From UKL13-3 sp964392775 (GTDB lineage Bacteria > Bacteroidota > Bacteroidia > UKL13-3), in the NCBI GenBank assembly GCA_964392775.1, contig CAYMRD010000011.1, positions 45,331 to 109,330 of the forward strand: DNA of 64,000 bases, read 5' to 3'. Shown here one piece after another: positions 1 through 7,429 of the stretch; the first letter of the stretch is position 1; each line of letters starts with the position of its first letter. The notes below the pieces were generated by a model that did no database searches, was not told the DNA's origin, and worked only from the letters and a program-made list of their open reading frames with translations. The position numbers and the translations under genes were made by a program.

Positions 1-86
1 GAATCTGTGATAATCAGTGGCTAATACTGCCTGCCGGATATGTTTTGAGTATTGATTCCTTGCTCTGTTATCCTCACACAATTTGA
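1..86 (+). CDS. 3' end of an unidentified upstream gene (partial)
   Basis: An open frame runs in from the left edge (frame 3) and ends with TGA at 84-86, giving about 27 residues ending in SLLCYPHTI. It overlaps the TTG start of the next gene by four bases, as the following genes also overlap one another, which suggests a shared operon. The piece is too short to assign a family. It could also be a chance open frame. Confidence 0.4.
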   Translation, partial: ICDNQWLILPAGYVLSIDSLLCYPHTI

Positions 87-808
87 AGTTTCACCAATCG
101 TTATATATTCGTTTTATTAAAACACTTGTGCGATATACATATTATTTGTTTCTGCTGACTGCGGTTATGGCTGTTGCCTGCAGCAAACCCGCAGCCGATA
201 CTACACCCGTTGATTTAGGGTACAATTATTATCCGCTGGCAACAGGCGACACACGGGTGTATCATGTCGATTCGATTGTGTACGATAACAATTCGGGCTT
301 TACCACCATTGATACTTTTACCTATTTTTACAAGGAAACAGTTGGTGAAATTTTTACCGATTTGGCCGGCAAACAAAACCGGATGATTCACCGCTATTTC
401 CGTTGGAGCGATACCTTGCCGTGGACGGAAGCCAATACCTCAACGGCTCTTATCAATGAGTTGCAGGTTCAGCGGGTAGATGAGAATACAAGATTTGTAA
501 AGCTGGTGTTTCCGCCCGAAAAAGCGAAAATATGGAATGGCAATATGTTTAATGCTCTTCCTCCTGAAAACTGGCAAATTACCGCGTTGGATGAACAAGT
601 AAAAGTAGGAAGTATAACCTACCCGCAAACCATGCAGGTGGTACAGAAAAACGAAATCAATTTTATTGAAGAAATTGTGCGCTACGAAAGGTATGCCCGA
701 AACATTGGAATGGTTTACCTGTTGTCGGATTCAATCAATACACAGGTGGAAGGTTCAAGAGGGTATAGATATCGTTTAACTTTGCTTTCGTTCACTCCAC
801 ATTCATGA
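83..808 (+). CDS. Predicted lipoprotein of unknown function
   Basis: A 241-residue protein with a TTG start. The N-terminus has a basic stretch, a hydrophobic segment (about residues 18-32) and a lipobox-like AVAC with the lipidation cysteine at residue 33, followed by a Ser/Lys/Pro/Ala linker. It is therefore probably lipidated and exported. The rest is a soluble, beta-rich domain beginning YYPLATGDTRVYHVDS, a type of opening common in Bacteroidota lipoproteins of unknown role. No catalytic motif is visible. The stop overlaps the start of the protease gene (ATGA at 805-808), so the two are probably translationally coupled. An internal ATG at residue 29 would destroy the signal sequence, which supports the TTG start or one further upstream. 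Confidence 0.75.
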   Translation: MKFHQSLYIRFIKTLVRYTYYLFLLTAVMAVACSKPAADTTPVDLGYNYYPLATGDTRVYHVDSIVYDNNSGFTTIDTFTYFYKETVGEIFTDLAGKQNRMIHRYFRWSDTLPWTEANTSTALINELQVQRVDENTRFVKLVFPPEKAKIWNGNMFNALPPENWQITALDEQVKVGSITYPQTMQVVQKNEINFIEEIVRYERYARNIGMVYLLSDSINTQVEGSRGYRYRLTLLSFTPHS

Positions 809-2427
809 GAAATCTGCTATGGGTTTGGCTGATGTTTCCGCTGATTGCTCCGGCTCAGCAGGTGTATTGGGTTACTTTTTCGCATAAAGATTCAACGTTC
901 AGCATAAATGAACCACATCGTTTTTTATCGGAACGCGCCATTCAACGCAGAAGTAAAATGGGAATTTCTCTGTCATCAGTGGACCTGCCTGTTGCCCCTC
1001 AGTTTCTTGAAACCCTTCAAACAAATGGGTTTAAGATTGCCGGAAAAAGTAAATGGTTGAATGGCGCAGCCGTTGTTGCACGAAATAAAGAAGCGCTCAA
1101 AAGCTTTCCATTCATCCAATCTGTTTTACTTTTGGGTTCATACAAAGCTCCCCGGAATACGAAGATGCAGGATGCTGTTCAGTCTGATACCGGCAGCAGG
1201 TTTGGGAAAATAGGAACAAACGATTCGAGTGGGTATGGGGTGAGCTATAAACAACTTCAACAAATTAATCTTCCGGTTTACCATAAAAACTTTTCAGGTG
1301 AAGGCGTTTGGATTGCGGTATTGGATGCGGGTTTTTACAAGGCTCGTCAACATCCGGCATTTCAATCCTTGTTTCAATCGGGACGTGTATTGGCCACCCA
1401 CGATTTTGTAACAGGCGATAGCAATGTGTTTAATGATGATGATCATGGACTGGCTGTCCTGTCATGCCTGGCTGCCAATCAACAAGGCGTATACAAAGGT
1501 TCGGCACCCGATGCCGGTTATATCTTATTGCGTTGTGAAGATGCAGATTCGGAGATGCCCATTGAAGAGGTGTTTTGGGCCGAAGCAGCCGAGTTTGCCG
1601 ATAGTATGGGCGTTGATCTGATCAACTCATCGTTGGGTTATAATGAGTTTGACGAGCCGTGGCTAAACCATACCCGAAAAGAACTTAACGGACATTCAAC
1701 ACTCATATCCCAAGCCGCTTCTATTGCCGTATCAACAGGAATGACGGTAGTGAACAGTGCAGGTAATGAAGGGGATGGAGACTGGAGGTATATCGCAGTT
1801 CCGGCTGACGTATCATCGGTTATTACGGTTGGAGGTGTTGATGCAAAAGGTCATTATGTGGCCTTTAGCTCGGTTGGTACGGGGGCCAAAAAAGACATTA
1901 AACCCGATGTGGTAGCATTGGCCGATAATGTATGGGTGGCCTCTCCATCCGGCTCATATTATCAGGGTGATGGAACCTCCTATGCAGGGCCGATAATGTC
2001 CGGAGCAGTAGCTTGTTTAATGCAGCAATATCCGAATACAACACCCGGTAAACTACAGCTTGCTTTGCACCAAAGCGGCAATCAATATTATAAATCCGAT
2101 CAATATGTGGGTTATGGCATTCCGGATATGGTGCTGGCTTCGGGCATACTTGGAGCCGGTTTATTAACTACAGATACCCTGATGGATGTTCGCAGGCTGA
2201 AAGACCGGAAATTGCATATCCTGTTTGTGTCCGGTACAGAACAAAAGCTGAATATAACAGTGAGCAAACCGGATGGAACGGTACTGTTGACGGAATCGGC
2301 TGCCGTGAAAAAGGGAGCCAACCGGTTGCCTTTGCACAAATCGCGGAAGTTAGCCTCTGGAAATTATAAGGTAATTTGTAAAAGTAGTTTAACTTTGAGT
2401 CAGGAAGTTGATATCATGTTGCCATGA
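805..2427 (+). CDS. Secreted subtilisin-like serine protease (S8 family)
   Basis: A 540-residue exported protease. A signal peptide covers about residues 1-17 (cleavage after IAPA). An N-terminal region resembling an inhibitor/propeptide (about 20-130) precedes the catalytic domain. The subtilisin triad is readable: Asp174 in WIAVLDAGFY, His214 in DDDHGLAVLS and Ser392 in GTSYAGPIMSG, with oxyanion Asn321 in NSAGNEG. A C-terminal domain of about 90 residues (450-540) is beta-rich and may be a sorting or accessory domain, but I do not see a clear T9SS consensus. It sits between the lipoprotein and the DinB-like gene with 4-bp ATGA overlaps on both sides, so all three are likely co-translated. 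Substrate unknown. Confidence 0.93.
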   Translation: MRNLLWVWLMFPLIAPAQQVYWVTFSHKDSTFSINEPHRFLSERAIQRRSKMGISLSSVDLPVAPQFLETLQTNGFKIAGKSKWLNGAAVVARNKEALKSFPFIQSVLLLGSYKAPRNTKMQDAVQSDTGSRFGKIGTNDSSGYGVSYKQLQQINLPVYHKNFSGEGVWIAVLDAGFYKARQHPAFQSLFQSGRVLATHDFVTGDSNVFNDDDHGLAVLSCLAANQQGVYKGSAPDAGYILLRCEDADSEMPIEEVFWAEAAEFADSMGVDLINSSLGYNEFDEPWLNHTRKELNGHSTLISQAASIAVSTGMTVVNSAGNEGDGDWRYIAVPADVSSVITVGGVDAKGHYVAFSSVGTGAKKDIKPDVVALADNVWVASPSGSYYQGDGTSYAGPIMSGAVACLMQQYPNTTPGKLQLALHQSGNQYYKSDQYVGYGIPDMVLASGILGAGLLTTDTLMDVRRLKDRKLHILFVSGTEQKLNITVSKPDGTVLLTESAAVKKGANRLPLHKSRKLASGNYKVICKSSLTLSQEVDIMLP

Positions 2428-2918
2428 AAACTGTCGAAAAGCTTGAGTACTGGTTTGAAGAAGAATTGCCGGGATTGTTGTCAAAGCTCAAACCCGAAAC
2501 ACCACCCGAATGGGGGAGCATGAATGCCACTCAAATGCTGGATCATTTAAGTGAGGTGTTTAACCTGGCGATGGTCGAATACATTCTTCCTGTCGAAACA
2601 ATTTCGGAGAAAGCCGGTAAATACAAAACGGTTGGGTTGTTGAGCGACCGTCCGATGCCCAAAGGATTTAACAATCCCATCTTAAAACTATTGATTAAAA
2701 CTACGGAGCCGGCTTTTGATGAAGCACGTACCCGTTTAACCGAACGGTACTACGCTTTTAAAAACTATTTTGCCACGCATCCCGGAGCAGAAACGCCTCA
2801 TAATATGTTTGGATACCTCAATTATCATGAGTGGTTATGGTTTCACTACAAACATTTTCTGCACCATCTGGCACAGTTTGGTTTAGTGCCGTATCACGAG
2901 AAAATCGAACTAAAGTAG
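2424..2918 (+). CDS. DinB-superfamily / DUF1569-like protein
   Basis: A 164-residue soluble protein. The motif MNATQMLDHLSEV near residue 33 and the C-terminal HNMFGYLNYHEWLWFHYKHF with further histidines resemble the four-helix DinB fold, where three histidines bind a metal. The DUF1569 family belongs here. Some DinB-fold enzymes (YfiT/BstA) are bacillithiol S-transferases. The gene ends 9 bp inside the convergent bshB1, a bacillithiol biosynthesis gene, so a thiol-transferase role is an inference worth noting but unproven. Its start overlaps the protease stop by ATGA. Family assignment is by pattern only. Confidence 0.75.
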   Translation: MKTVEKLEYWFEEELPGLLSKLKPETPPEWGSMNATQMLDHLSEVFNLAMVEYILPVETISEKAGKYKTVGLLSDRPMPKGFNNPILKLLIKTTEPAFDEARTRLTERYYAFKNYFATHPGAETPHNMFGYLNYHEWLWFHYKHFLHHLAQFGLVPYHEKIELK

Positions 2919-3626
2919 AGCAGTTAAATCTTTAGTGCCAACAGGGCGTTTCACCGTAAAGGCTTCGGCATATTTTGCTCCGATGGGTCTTCCAAATTCA
3001 CGTGCGCGGGCTTCTAAAAAGTCAAAAAAATCTTTTGTTGAAATCGGTGATTCAGGCTCGGTTGATTCGGGATTGTAGAACTGTGACGAATATGCTTTGA
3101 TGCATTCTATTTTCTGCTCAAAATAAGGTGTGATATCCACTATGATATCCGGTTTGGTATGGTAATCCTGAATATAATGGTAGATGGCTTTGGGGCGCCA
3201 TTCTGTTTGGTCTTTACCTTTGTGAATGGTTTCGATCCGTCTCAACCCCGATAAAAAACAGGCATCATGCACCAATGAAGCCGCACGGCCATGGTCGATA
3301 TGGCGGTCGAATTCAGAGTTACACAATACAATTTCGGGTTGGTATTTGCGTACCATCTCAATGATTTGCAATTGGTGGTGTTCGTTGTTTTCAAAAAAGC
3401 CATCGCGCATTCTCAGGTTCTCACGTACACTGATACCCATAATCTCGGATGAACGGGTAGCTTCACGGTCGCGCAAATCAGCACTTCCACGGGTGCCCAG
3501 TTCGCCACGGGTCAAATCAACAATGCCCACTTTTTTGCCTAAGGCAAGGTGAGCCAAAACGGTTCCGCAGGCGGCAAGTTCAATATCATCAGGGTGTGCA
3601 GCAAAAGCAAGAATATCCAATTTCAT
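2910..3626 (-). CDS. bshB1: Bacillithiol biosynthesis deacetylase BshB1
   Basis: A 238-residue LmbE/PIG-L family zinc deacetylase that removes the acetyl group from GlcNAc-malate, the second step of bacillithiol synthesis. The zinc motif AHPDDIE is at residues 10-16, followed by GELGTRGS and the later HIDHGRAA histidine motif. These, the length and the overall pattern match BshB1 rather than general PIG-L enzymes. A box reading TATATTCG on the - strand (3631-3638) lies exactly 4 nt before the ATG, so the transcript may be leaderless. The 3' end overlaps the convergent DinB-like gene by 9 bp. bshA and bshC are not in the window. Confidence 0.92.
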   Translation of the reverse strand: MKLDILAFAAHPDDIELAACGTVLAHLALGKKVGIVDLTRGELGTRGSADLRDREATRSSEIMGISVRENLRMRDGFFENNEHHQLQIIEMVRKYQPEIVLCNSEFDRHIDHGRAASLVHDACFLSGLRRIETIHKGKDQTEWRPKAIYHYIQDYHTKPDIIVDITPYFEQKIECIKAYSSQFYNPESTEPESPISTKDFFDFLEARAREFGRPIGAKYAEAFTVKRPVGTKDLTALL

Positions 3627-3651
3627 GGCGCGAATATAGGGTTAATCAACC

Positions 3652-4704
3652 TTATTGTTGGATAATCACCTTGTCTGAAACCGGCCAAGCCGTGCACAAC
3701 AATACTCTTCCGCTGTTCACTTCACGGTCGGTAAGCACTTCATTGCGTTGCATATTTACTTTTCCGTCCACAAGGTTGGCCGAACAGGTAGAGCAAATAC
3801 CTGTTTGGCAACTGTAAGGGTAATCAATCTTCTGTTCCTGTATCGCATTTAAAATGGTTTGGTTGGATGCTACTTGCAGGTGGTGTGTTTGTCCATTGGC
3901 CAATCGTACCTCCACCTTACAATTTTTGATTATGATTGGTGTTTCGTGGTGCAGCGTGCCATCATCTTCATCCGCTTCATCTTCGTGCGGAACAAAGGTT
4001 TCTTTAAAGAGTTGGTTTTCGGCAAAGCCAAGGGTGAGCAATACAATGCGGCACATCAGCATATAATCGGCCGGACCGCACATATAACAAAACGTGTGAG
4101 GTGTAACCGGTGCATATTGGGTAGCCAGCTCTTCAAGCATATCGCGGTTGAGGCGGGCCTTTAATAAGTTTTTGCTGTCGCTCCACAGGTAAATGATGCG
4201 CAACCGTTCGGGATAGTTGGTTCGCCACCTTTCCAGCTCATCATAAAACAAAGTATGTTCTTTGCCGTGATTGCTGTATACAAGCGTAATAGTTGTATTG
4301 GATTCAACTGTAAGAGCCGATTTAAGAATGGAGAAGACAGGAGTGATGCCGGTTCCGGCTGCCAGTAATAGTAAATTATTGTGTTGATTGGCTGAGGTTG
4401 AATAGGTGAATACTCCTGATGGTTGAAGCACCGTCAATGAATCACCAACTTTGATTTGGTCATGTAAATACCTTGACACTTCACCATTGTCAATGCGTTT
4501 GACCGAAATAGCCAAAGGCTCATTAAGTATGGGAGCATTGTGCAACGAATAAGCCCTGCGCACCAGGCGGGAGCCGAAACGCAATTCGATGGAGATAAAT
4601 TGTCCCGGTATCTGATGAAACCCGGCAGGTTTGCTCAGCTCAAATGTTTTAACATCATTGGGCTGGTTGATGATTCGGATAACAGTTGCGGTATATTGCT
4701 TCAT
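3652..4704 (-). CDS. PaaE-like ferredoxin-NAD(P)H reductase with C-terminal 2Fe-2S domain
   Basis: About 350 residues with a three-part electron-transfer layout. An FAD-binding barrel carries RRAYSLHNAP (residues about 49-58 from the chosen ATG), an NAD(P)-binding Rossmann domain carries AAGTGITPVF and the terminal CGPADYM, and a plant-type 2Fe-2S domain carries CQTGICSTC plus a later LLCTAWP cysteine. This order is typical of PaaE/HmpX-type reductases. No oxygenase (paaABCD) is nearby, so the electron acceptor is unknown. A TTG six codons upstream also gives an open frame, but the ATG (MKQYTATVIR) matches the usual start of the FAD domain. Confidence 0.88.
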   Translation of the reverse strand: MKQYTATVIRIINQPNDVKTFELSKPAGFHQIPGQFISIELRFGSRLVRRAYSLHNAPILNEPLAISVKRIDNGEVSRYLHDQIKVGDSLTVLQPSGVFTYSTSANQHNNLLLLAAGTGITPVFSILKSALTVESNTTITLVYSNHGKEHTLFYDELERWRTNYPERLRIIYLWSDSKNLLKARLNRDMLEELATQYAPVTPHTFCYMCGPADYMLMCRIVLLTLGFAENQLFKETFVPHEDEADEDDGTLHHETPIIIKNCKVEVRLANGQTHHLQVASNQTILNAIQEQKIDYPYSCQTGICSTCSANLVDGKVNMQRNEVLTDREVNSGRVLLCTAWPVSDKVIIQQ

Positions 4705-4810
4705 GCAGGGCGCAACATACAAAAACCTAAGATTGTTGTCCGAGTTTTTTTATGCCTTTCGTCCTTTTTTCTTGATGCTTCGACCTAGCTCAGCATAAAT
4801 TTCAAATGAC

Positions 4811-4838
4811 AAAAAAATCAATCCCGGCTATCGGGATT
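4811..4838 (-). terminator. Rho-independent terminator of the GPx gene
   Basis: On the - strand, AATCCCG - loop ATAGC - CGGGATT is followed by GATTTTTTT. The 7-bp stem begins inside the stop codon of the peroxidase gene. The stem contains TATCGGGAT, a motif found in two other intergenic palindromes of this window (17838-17846 and 49914-49922). Confidence 0.75.
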
Positions 4839-5331
4839 ACAGCAACTCTTCAATGGCTTTGCAAACTCTGTCGGAGGTAGGTTTGGTAAACGGGAAGAAA
4901 TAATCAACTACTTCGCCTTTACGGTTAATGAGGTATTTGTGGAAGTTCCAGCGGGGAGTGCTGTTGAGTTTCCCATTGAGTTTTTTGCTGGCTAAAAACT
5001 GAAACAGGGGATGTGCATTTGCACCTTTGATGGTCACTTTTTCAAAAACAGGAAAGGTGGTTCGGAACTGCGACTCGCAAAATTCTTCCAATTCTTTTCC
5101 TGTGAGGGGTTCCTGCTTACCAAAATCGTTTGAGGGGAACGCCAATACCGAAAACCCCTGGTCGCGGTAGGTACGGTACAAGGTTTCCAATTGGGCATAT
5201 TGAGGTGTAAATCCACATTCGGAAGCAGTGTTCACAATCAGCAAAACCTTATCTTTAAAGGTGCTGATGGGAACTGTCTGGCCTTCAATGTGAATAGCTT
5301 CGAACGAATAGATATTGGGTACTTTTTTCAT
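4837..5331 (-). CDS. Glutathione peroxidase family protein (thiol peroxidase)
   Basis: A 164-residue peroxidase with the family landmarks VNTASECGFTPQY (peroxidatic Cys39, an ordinary cysteine and not selenocysteine), AFPSNDFGKQEP with the catalytic Gln, and TPRWNFHKYLI with the catalytic Trp/Asn region. Such bacterial enzymes reduce hydroperoxides and usually draw electrons from thioredoxin. A bacillithiol link is possible given the nearby bshB1. I chose MKKVPNIYSF; an in-frame codon 11 residues upstream gives an unlikely extension. The stop codon lies within a terminator hairpin (4811-4838). Confidence 0.92.
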   Translation of the reverse strand: MKKVPNIYSFEAIHIEGQTVPISTFKDKVLLIVNTASECGFTPQYAQLETLYRTYRDQGFSVLAFPSNDFGKQEPLTGKELEEFCESQFRTTFPVFEKVTIKGANAHPLFQFLASKKLNGKLNSTPRWNFHKYLINRKGEVVDYFFPFTKPTSDRVCKAIEELL

Positions 5332-5423
5332 GATTGTATATCCTGCAAACATTCTGAAAATCAAATGGTTTTAAAATGAGAATTGTCACCCGGAATTCAG
5401 TTTTTTATTACAGATTTGCAGCC

Positions 5424-5654
5424 ATGGAAATGTTCGTTATTTATCCGGTGTTTTTGGGTATGTCGGTAGCCGTGGCAGAGCTTGCCCGGCAACGCGGGTA
5501 TTCAGGTCGCTGGTGGTTTTTGATCTCCACATTATTGCCCATAATATCCATCTTTATCTTGTTTATGCTGAAGAAAAAAGAACGTAAACCGGGCAAAACA
5601 CCGAAATGGGCTGAACAACGCCCGGTGAATGATACGGTGATTTACAGGAAATAA
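5424..5654 (+). CDS. Small predicted membrane protein
   Basis: A 76-residue protein from ATG 5424 (an upstream in-frame start at 5376 is possible). It has two hydrophobic helices (about residues 3-18 and 27-45) separated by ARQRGYSGRWWF, then a basic cytoplasmic-type tail KKKERKPGKTPKWAEQRP. I do not recognise the family. The gene is divergent from the peroxidase gene with about 90 bp between them, and no gene follows for 500 bp. Confidence 0.6.
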   Translation: MEMFVIYPVFLGMSVAVAELARQRGYSGRWWFLISTLLPIISIFILFMLKKKERKPGKTPKWAEQRPVNDTVIYRK

Positions 5655-5733
5655 GGAGAATCGCCACAGATTTAGCAAAGATTAATGAGGTATGGCGTAC
5701 AGTTACGTTCCTGTATTCATTACTGTAACCCCA

Positions 5734-5864
5734 GCTAATCCCACAGGGATTGTATGTTGGTAAGAGGCTGCGTCTGCAACGTCCTGCTAACCCCGTAGGG
5801 GTTGTATATCGGTAAACAGATGACCATACTCCCGGCCGGCCCCGTAGGGGCCGCACATCGGTGG
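5734..5864 (+). repeat. Three tandem palindromic repeats (CCCCGTAGGGG type)
   Basis: Three imperfect 30-bp copies at 5734-5763, 5786-5815 and 5835-5864, starting 52 and 49 bp apart. Each has a short palindrome (copy 2 CCCCGTAGGGG; copy 1 ATCCCACAGGGAT; copy 3 GGCCCCGTAGGGGCC) followed by a conserved tail like TTGTATATCGGTAA. Copy 3 carries compensatory G-C changes that extend the palindrome, which suggests that the hairpin is under selection. The 5655-6155 spacer has no convincing gene. Confidence 0.8.
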
Positions 5865-5984
5865 CATTGATTTTTATTGCACATTGTTTGTTTTAAACGT
5901 TATGCCCGCGTGAGCGATTGCAGCGGAAATCCTTTTGCGTTGGGCTTGCAGGTAAGGAGCAAAAGATTTGAGCGAAAAGCGCGA

Positions 5985-6051
5985 CCCTGCAAGGATGTGC
6001 CACTACTTTGCCTTTTGATTAACCGAAATGCTGCTGCACATCCTTGCAGGG
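5985..6051. repeat. Inverted repeat with perfect 16-bp arms
   Basis: CCCTGCAAGGATGTGC at 5985-6000 is repeated in perfect inverted form at 6036-6051 around a 35-bp loop. It is preceded by the stretch GTGAGCGATTGCAGCGGAAA (about 5912-5931), a kind of sequence I associate with dispersed intergenic repeats in Bacteroidota. No gene overlaps it. It may be a REP-like element. Confidence 0.75.
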
Positions 6052-6112
6052 ACACGCCCACTCTTAACTGTTGGTACTCTAAAAGCACTCGATATGAGGT
6101 TTTTAAATTTGC

Positions 6113-6151
6113 TTTCGGGTAGAGCTTCTCCCGAAATAATTCCTACATTTG
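6113..6151 (+). promoter_or_regulatory. Promoter of ccmC with an upstream hairpin
   Basis: A perfect Bacteroidota -7 box TACATTTG lies at 6144-6151, only 4 nt (CACC) before the GTG start of ccmC. Just upstream is TTTCGGG - 10 nt - CCCGAAA (6113-6136), a 7-bp palindrome that could be an operator or a terminator remnant. Transcription from this box would give a leaderless ccm mRNA. Confidence 0.6.
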
Positions 6152-6155
6152 CACC

Positions 6156-6815
6156 GTGATAAAATGGTGGAAATTAACAGGCGCGGTTTTGGTTTTATAC
6201 GCCCTTGTTGCGGGGTTATTGCTTCCCGTTCCTGATTTAGCAATTTTACAGCAGAGCATCCGTAATTTATTTTACCATGTACCGATGTGGTTTGGGATGA
6301 TTCTGTTATTGCTGGCCTCTATGGTGTATTCCATCAAACACCTCTCCTCGGGCAACCGTGAGTTTGATTTGAAAGCCAGCATCTATGCACATACCGCCAT
6401 TGTATTTGGGTTGATGGGTATTGTTACCGGCATGGTTTGGGCTAAAAATACCTGGGGGGCTTACTGGACCAACGACCCTAAACTCAACGGAGCAGCTATT
6501 GGCTTGTTGATGTATATGGCCTACTCGGTATTGCGCAACAGTATTGAAGACGAAGAAAAACGTGCCCGTGTTTCGGCTGTATACAATGTATTTTGTTTCC
6601 CGGTTTTTGTGGTCCTGATTTTTATACTGCCACGCCTTACCGATTCGTTGCATCCGGGCAATGGCGGGAATCCGGGGTTTAACTCTTATGATTTGGACAG
6701 CCGTTTACGTATGGTATTTTATCCTGCCGTTTTGGGTTGGGCCCTGATGGGATTTTGGCTGGCCGATTTGCGCATCCGCCTTCGTAAACTTGAACTTAAA
6801 AAAGAAGAAGCTTAA
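6156..6815 (+). CDS. ccmC: Cytochrome c maturation protein CcmC (heme handling, inner membrane)
   Basis: A 219-residue, six-helix member of the heme-handling-protein family. The tryptophan-rich motif appears as WGAYWTNDPKLN (about residues 106-117), a divergent form of the WGxxW signature, flanked by membrane histidines (for example in FYHVPMW and AHTAIVF). In the Ccm system it loads heme onto CcmE. It starts with GTG just after a TACATTTG promoter and heads ccmC-ccmD-like-ccmE-ccmF. The ABC subunits ccmA and ccmB are not adjacent. Confidence 0.93.
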   Translation: MIKWWKLTGAVLVLYALVAGLLLPVPDLAILQQSIRNLFYHVPMWFGMILLLLASMVYSIKHLSSGNREFDLKASIYAHTAIVFGLMGIVTGMVWAKNTWGAYWTNDPKLNGAAIGLLMYMAYSVLRNSIEDEEKRARVSAVYNVFCFPVFVVLIFILPRLTDSLHPGNGGNPGFNSYDLDSRLRMVFYPAVLGWALMGFWLADLRIRLRKLELKKEEA

Positions 6816-6817
6816 AT

Positions 6818-6988
6818 ATGAAGAATATAACCTTAATGCTGTTGCAGCAGGTACATACCGCCCAAATGGCTGATGCAGCCCCATCGAACAAAATTGAAGT
6901 AGTGGTTGCCGTGATTGCGGTATTGTTTGTTGGGATTGTGGGTTACCTTATTGCAGTAGACCGCAGATTAAAAAAACTCGAAAAATAA
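6818..6988 (+). CDS. CcmD-like small membrane protein
   Basis: A 56-residue ORF (starts MKNITLMLLQ, ends DRRLKKLEK) starting 2 bp after the ccmC stop. It has one membrane helix (VVVAVIAVLFVGIVGYLIA) followed by a basic tail, the size and topology of CcmD, the small protein that helps release heme-loaded CcmE from CcmC. Its position between ccmC and ccmE is the classic ccmD place. Sequence identity in this family is low, so the call rests on size, topology and position. Confidence 0.82.
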   Translation: MKNITLMLLQQVHTAQMADAAPSNKIEVVVAVIAVLFVGIVGYLIAVDRRLKKLEK

Positions 6989-7024
6989 AAACCGTGGCCA
7001 TCGGCCATTTGTTCATTTAAATAC

Positions 7025-7411
7025 ATGAAAAAGTCATCAATCATTATTATTGTTTTAATTGCCGTTGCCATTGGAGCCATTGTGAGTTCGTATGGTGATG
7101 CCAGTACGTATGAAACCTTTTCGGTAGCAGCCGAGCACCCGGGACGAGAATACCATATTGTGGGAACACTGGATAAAACCCGGGAGAAACATTATGATCC
7201 GCATGTGGATGCCAATCTGTTTACGTTTTACCTGACCGATGAAAGAGGTGAAACCCATAAAGTGATTTACCGCGCCCCCGAACCTCAGGACTTTGAACGC
7301 TCGGAGAAAATTGTGATCATTGGAAAGATGGAAGGCGAAACCTTCGAAGCTTCAAAGATTCTATTGAAATGCCCAAGCAAATACACCGATAACCAACAGG
7401 TGCATAGCTAA
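7025..7411 (+). CDS. ccmE: Heme chaperone CcmE, CxxxY variant
   Basis: A 128-residue protein with an N-terminal membrane anchor (residues 4-21) and a small OB-fold-like periplasmic domain. The C-terminal heme-attachment motif reads LLKCPSKY, with Cys116 and Tyr120, so it is CxxxY and not the HxxxY of E. coli CcmE. CxxxY forms are known from archaea and Desulfovibrio-type systems, where cysteine binds heme covalently. It lies between the ccmD-like gene and ccmF. Periplasmic heme chaperone function is inferred from family and context. Confidence 0.92.
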   Translation: MKKSSIIIIVLIAVAIGAIVSSYGDASTYETFSVAAEHPGREYHIVGTLDKTREKHYDPHVDANLFTFYLTDERGETHKVIYRAPEPQDFERSEKIVIIGKMEGETFEASKILLKCPSKYTDNQQVHS

Positions 7412-7429
7412 AGGCTTAAACCCATTTAC

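Noticed and set aside
4837..5331. Selenocysteine in the glutathione peroxidase
   Set aside because: The active-site codon encodes ordinary Cys39; no in-frame TGA is present at that site.
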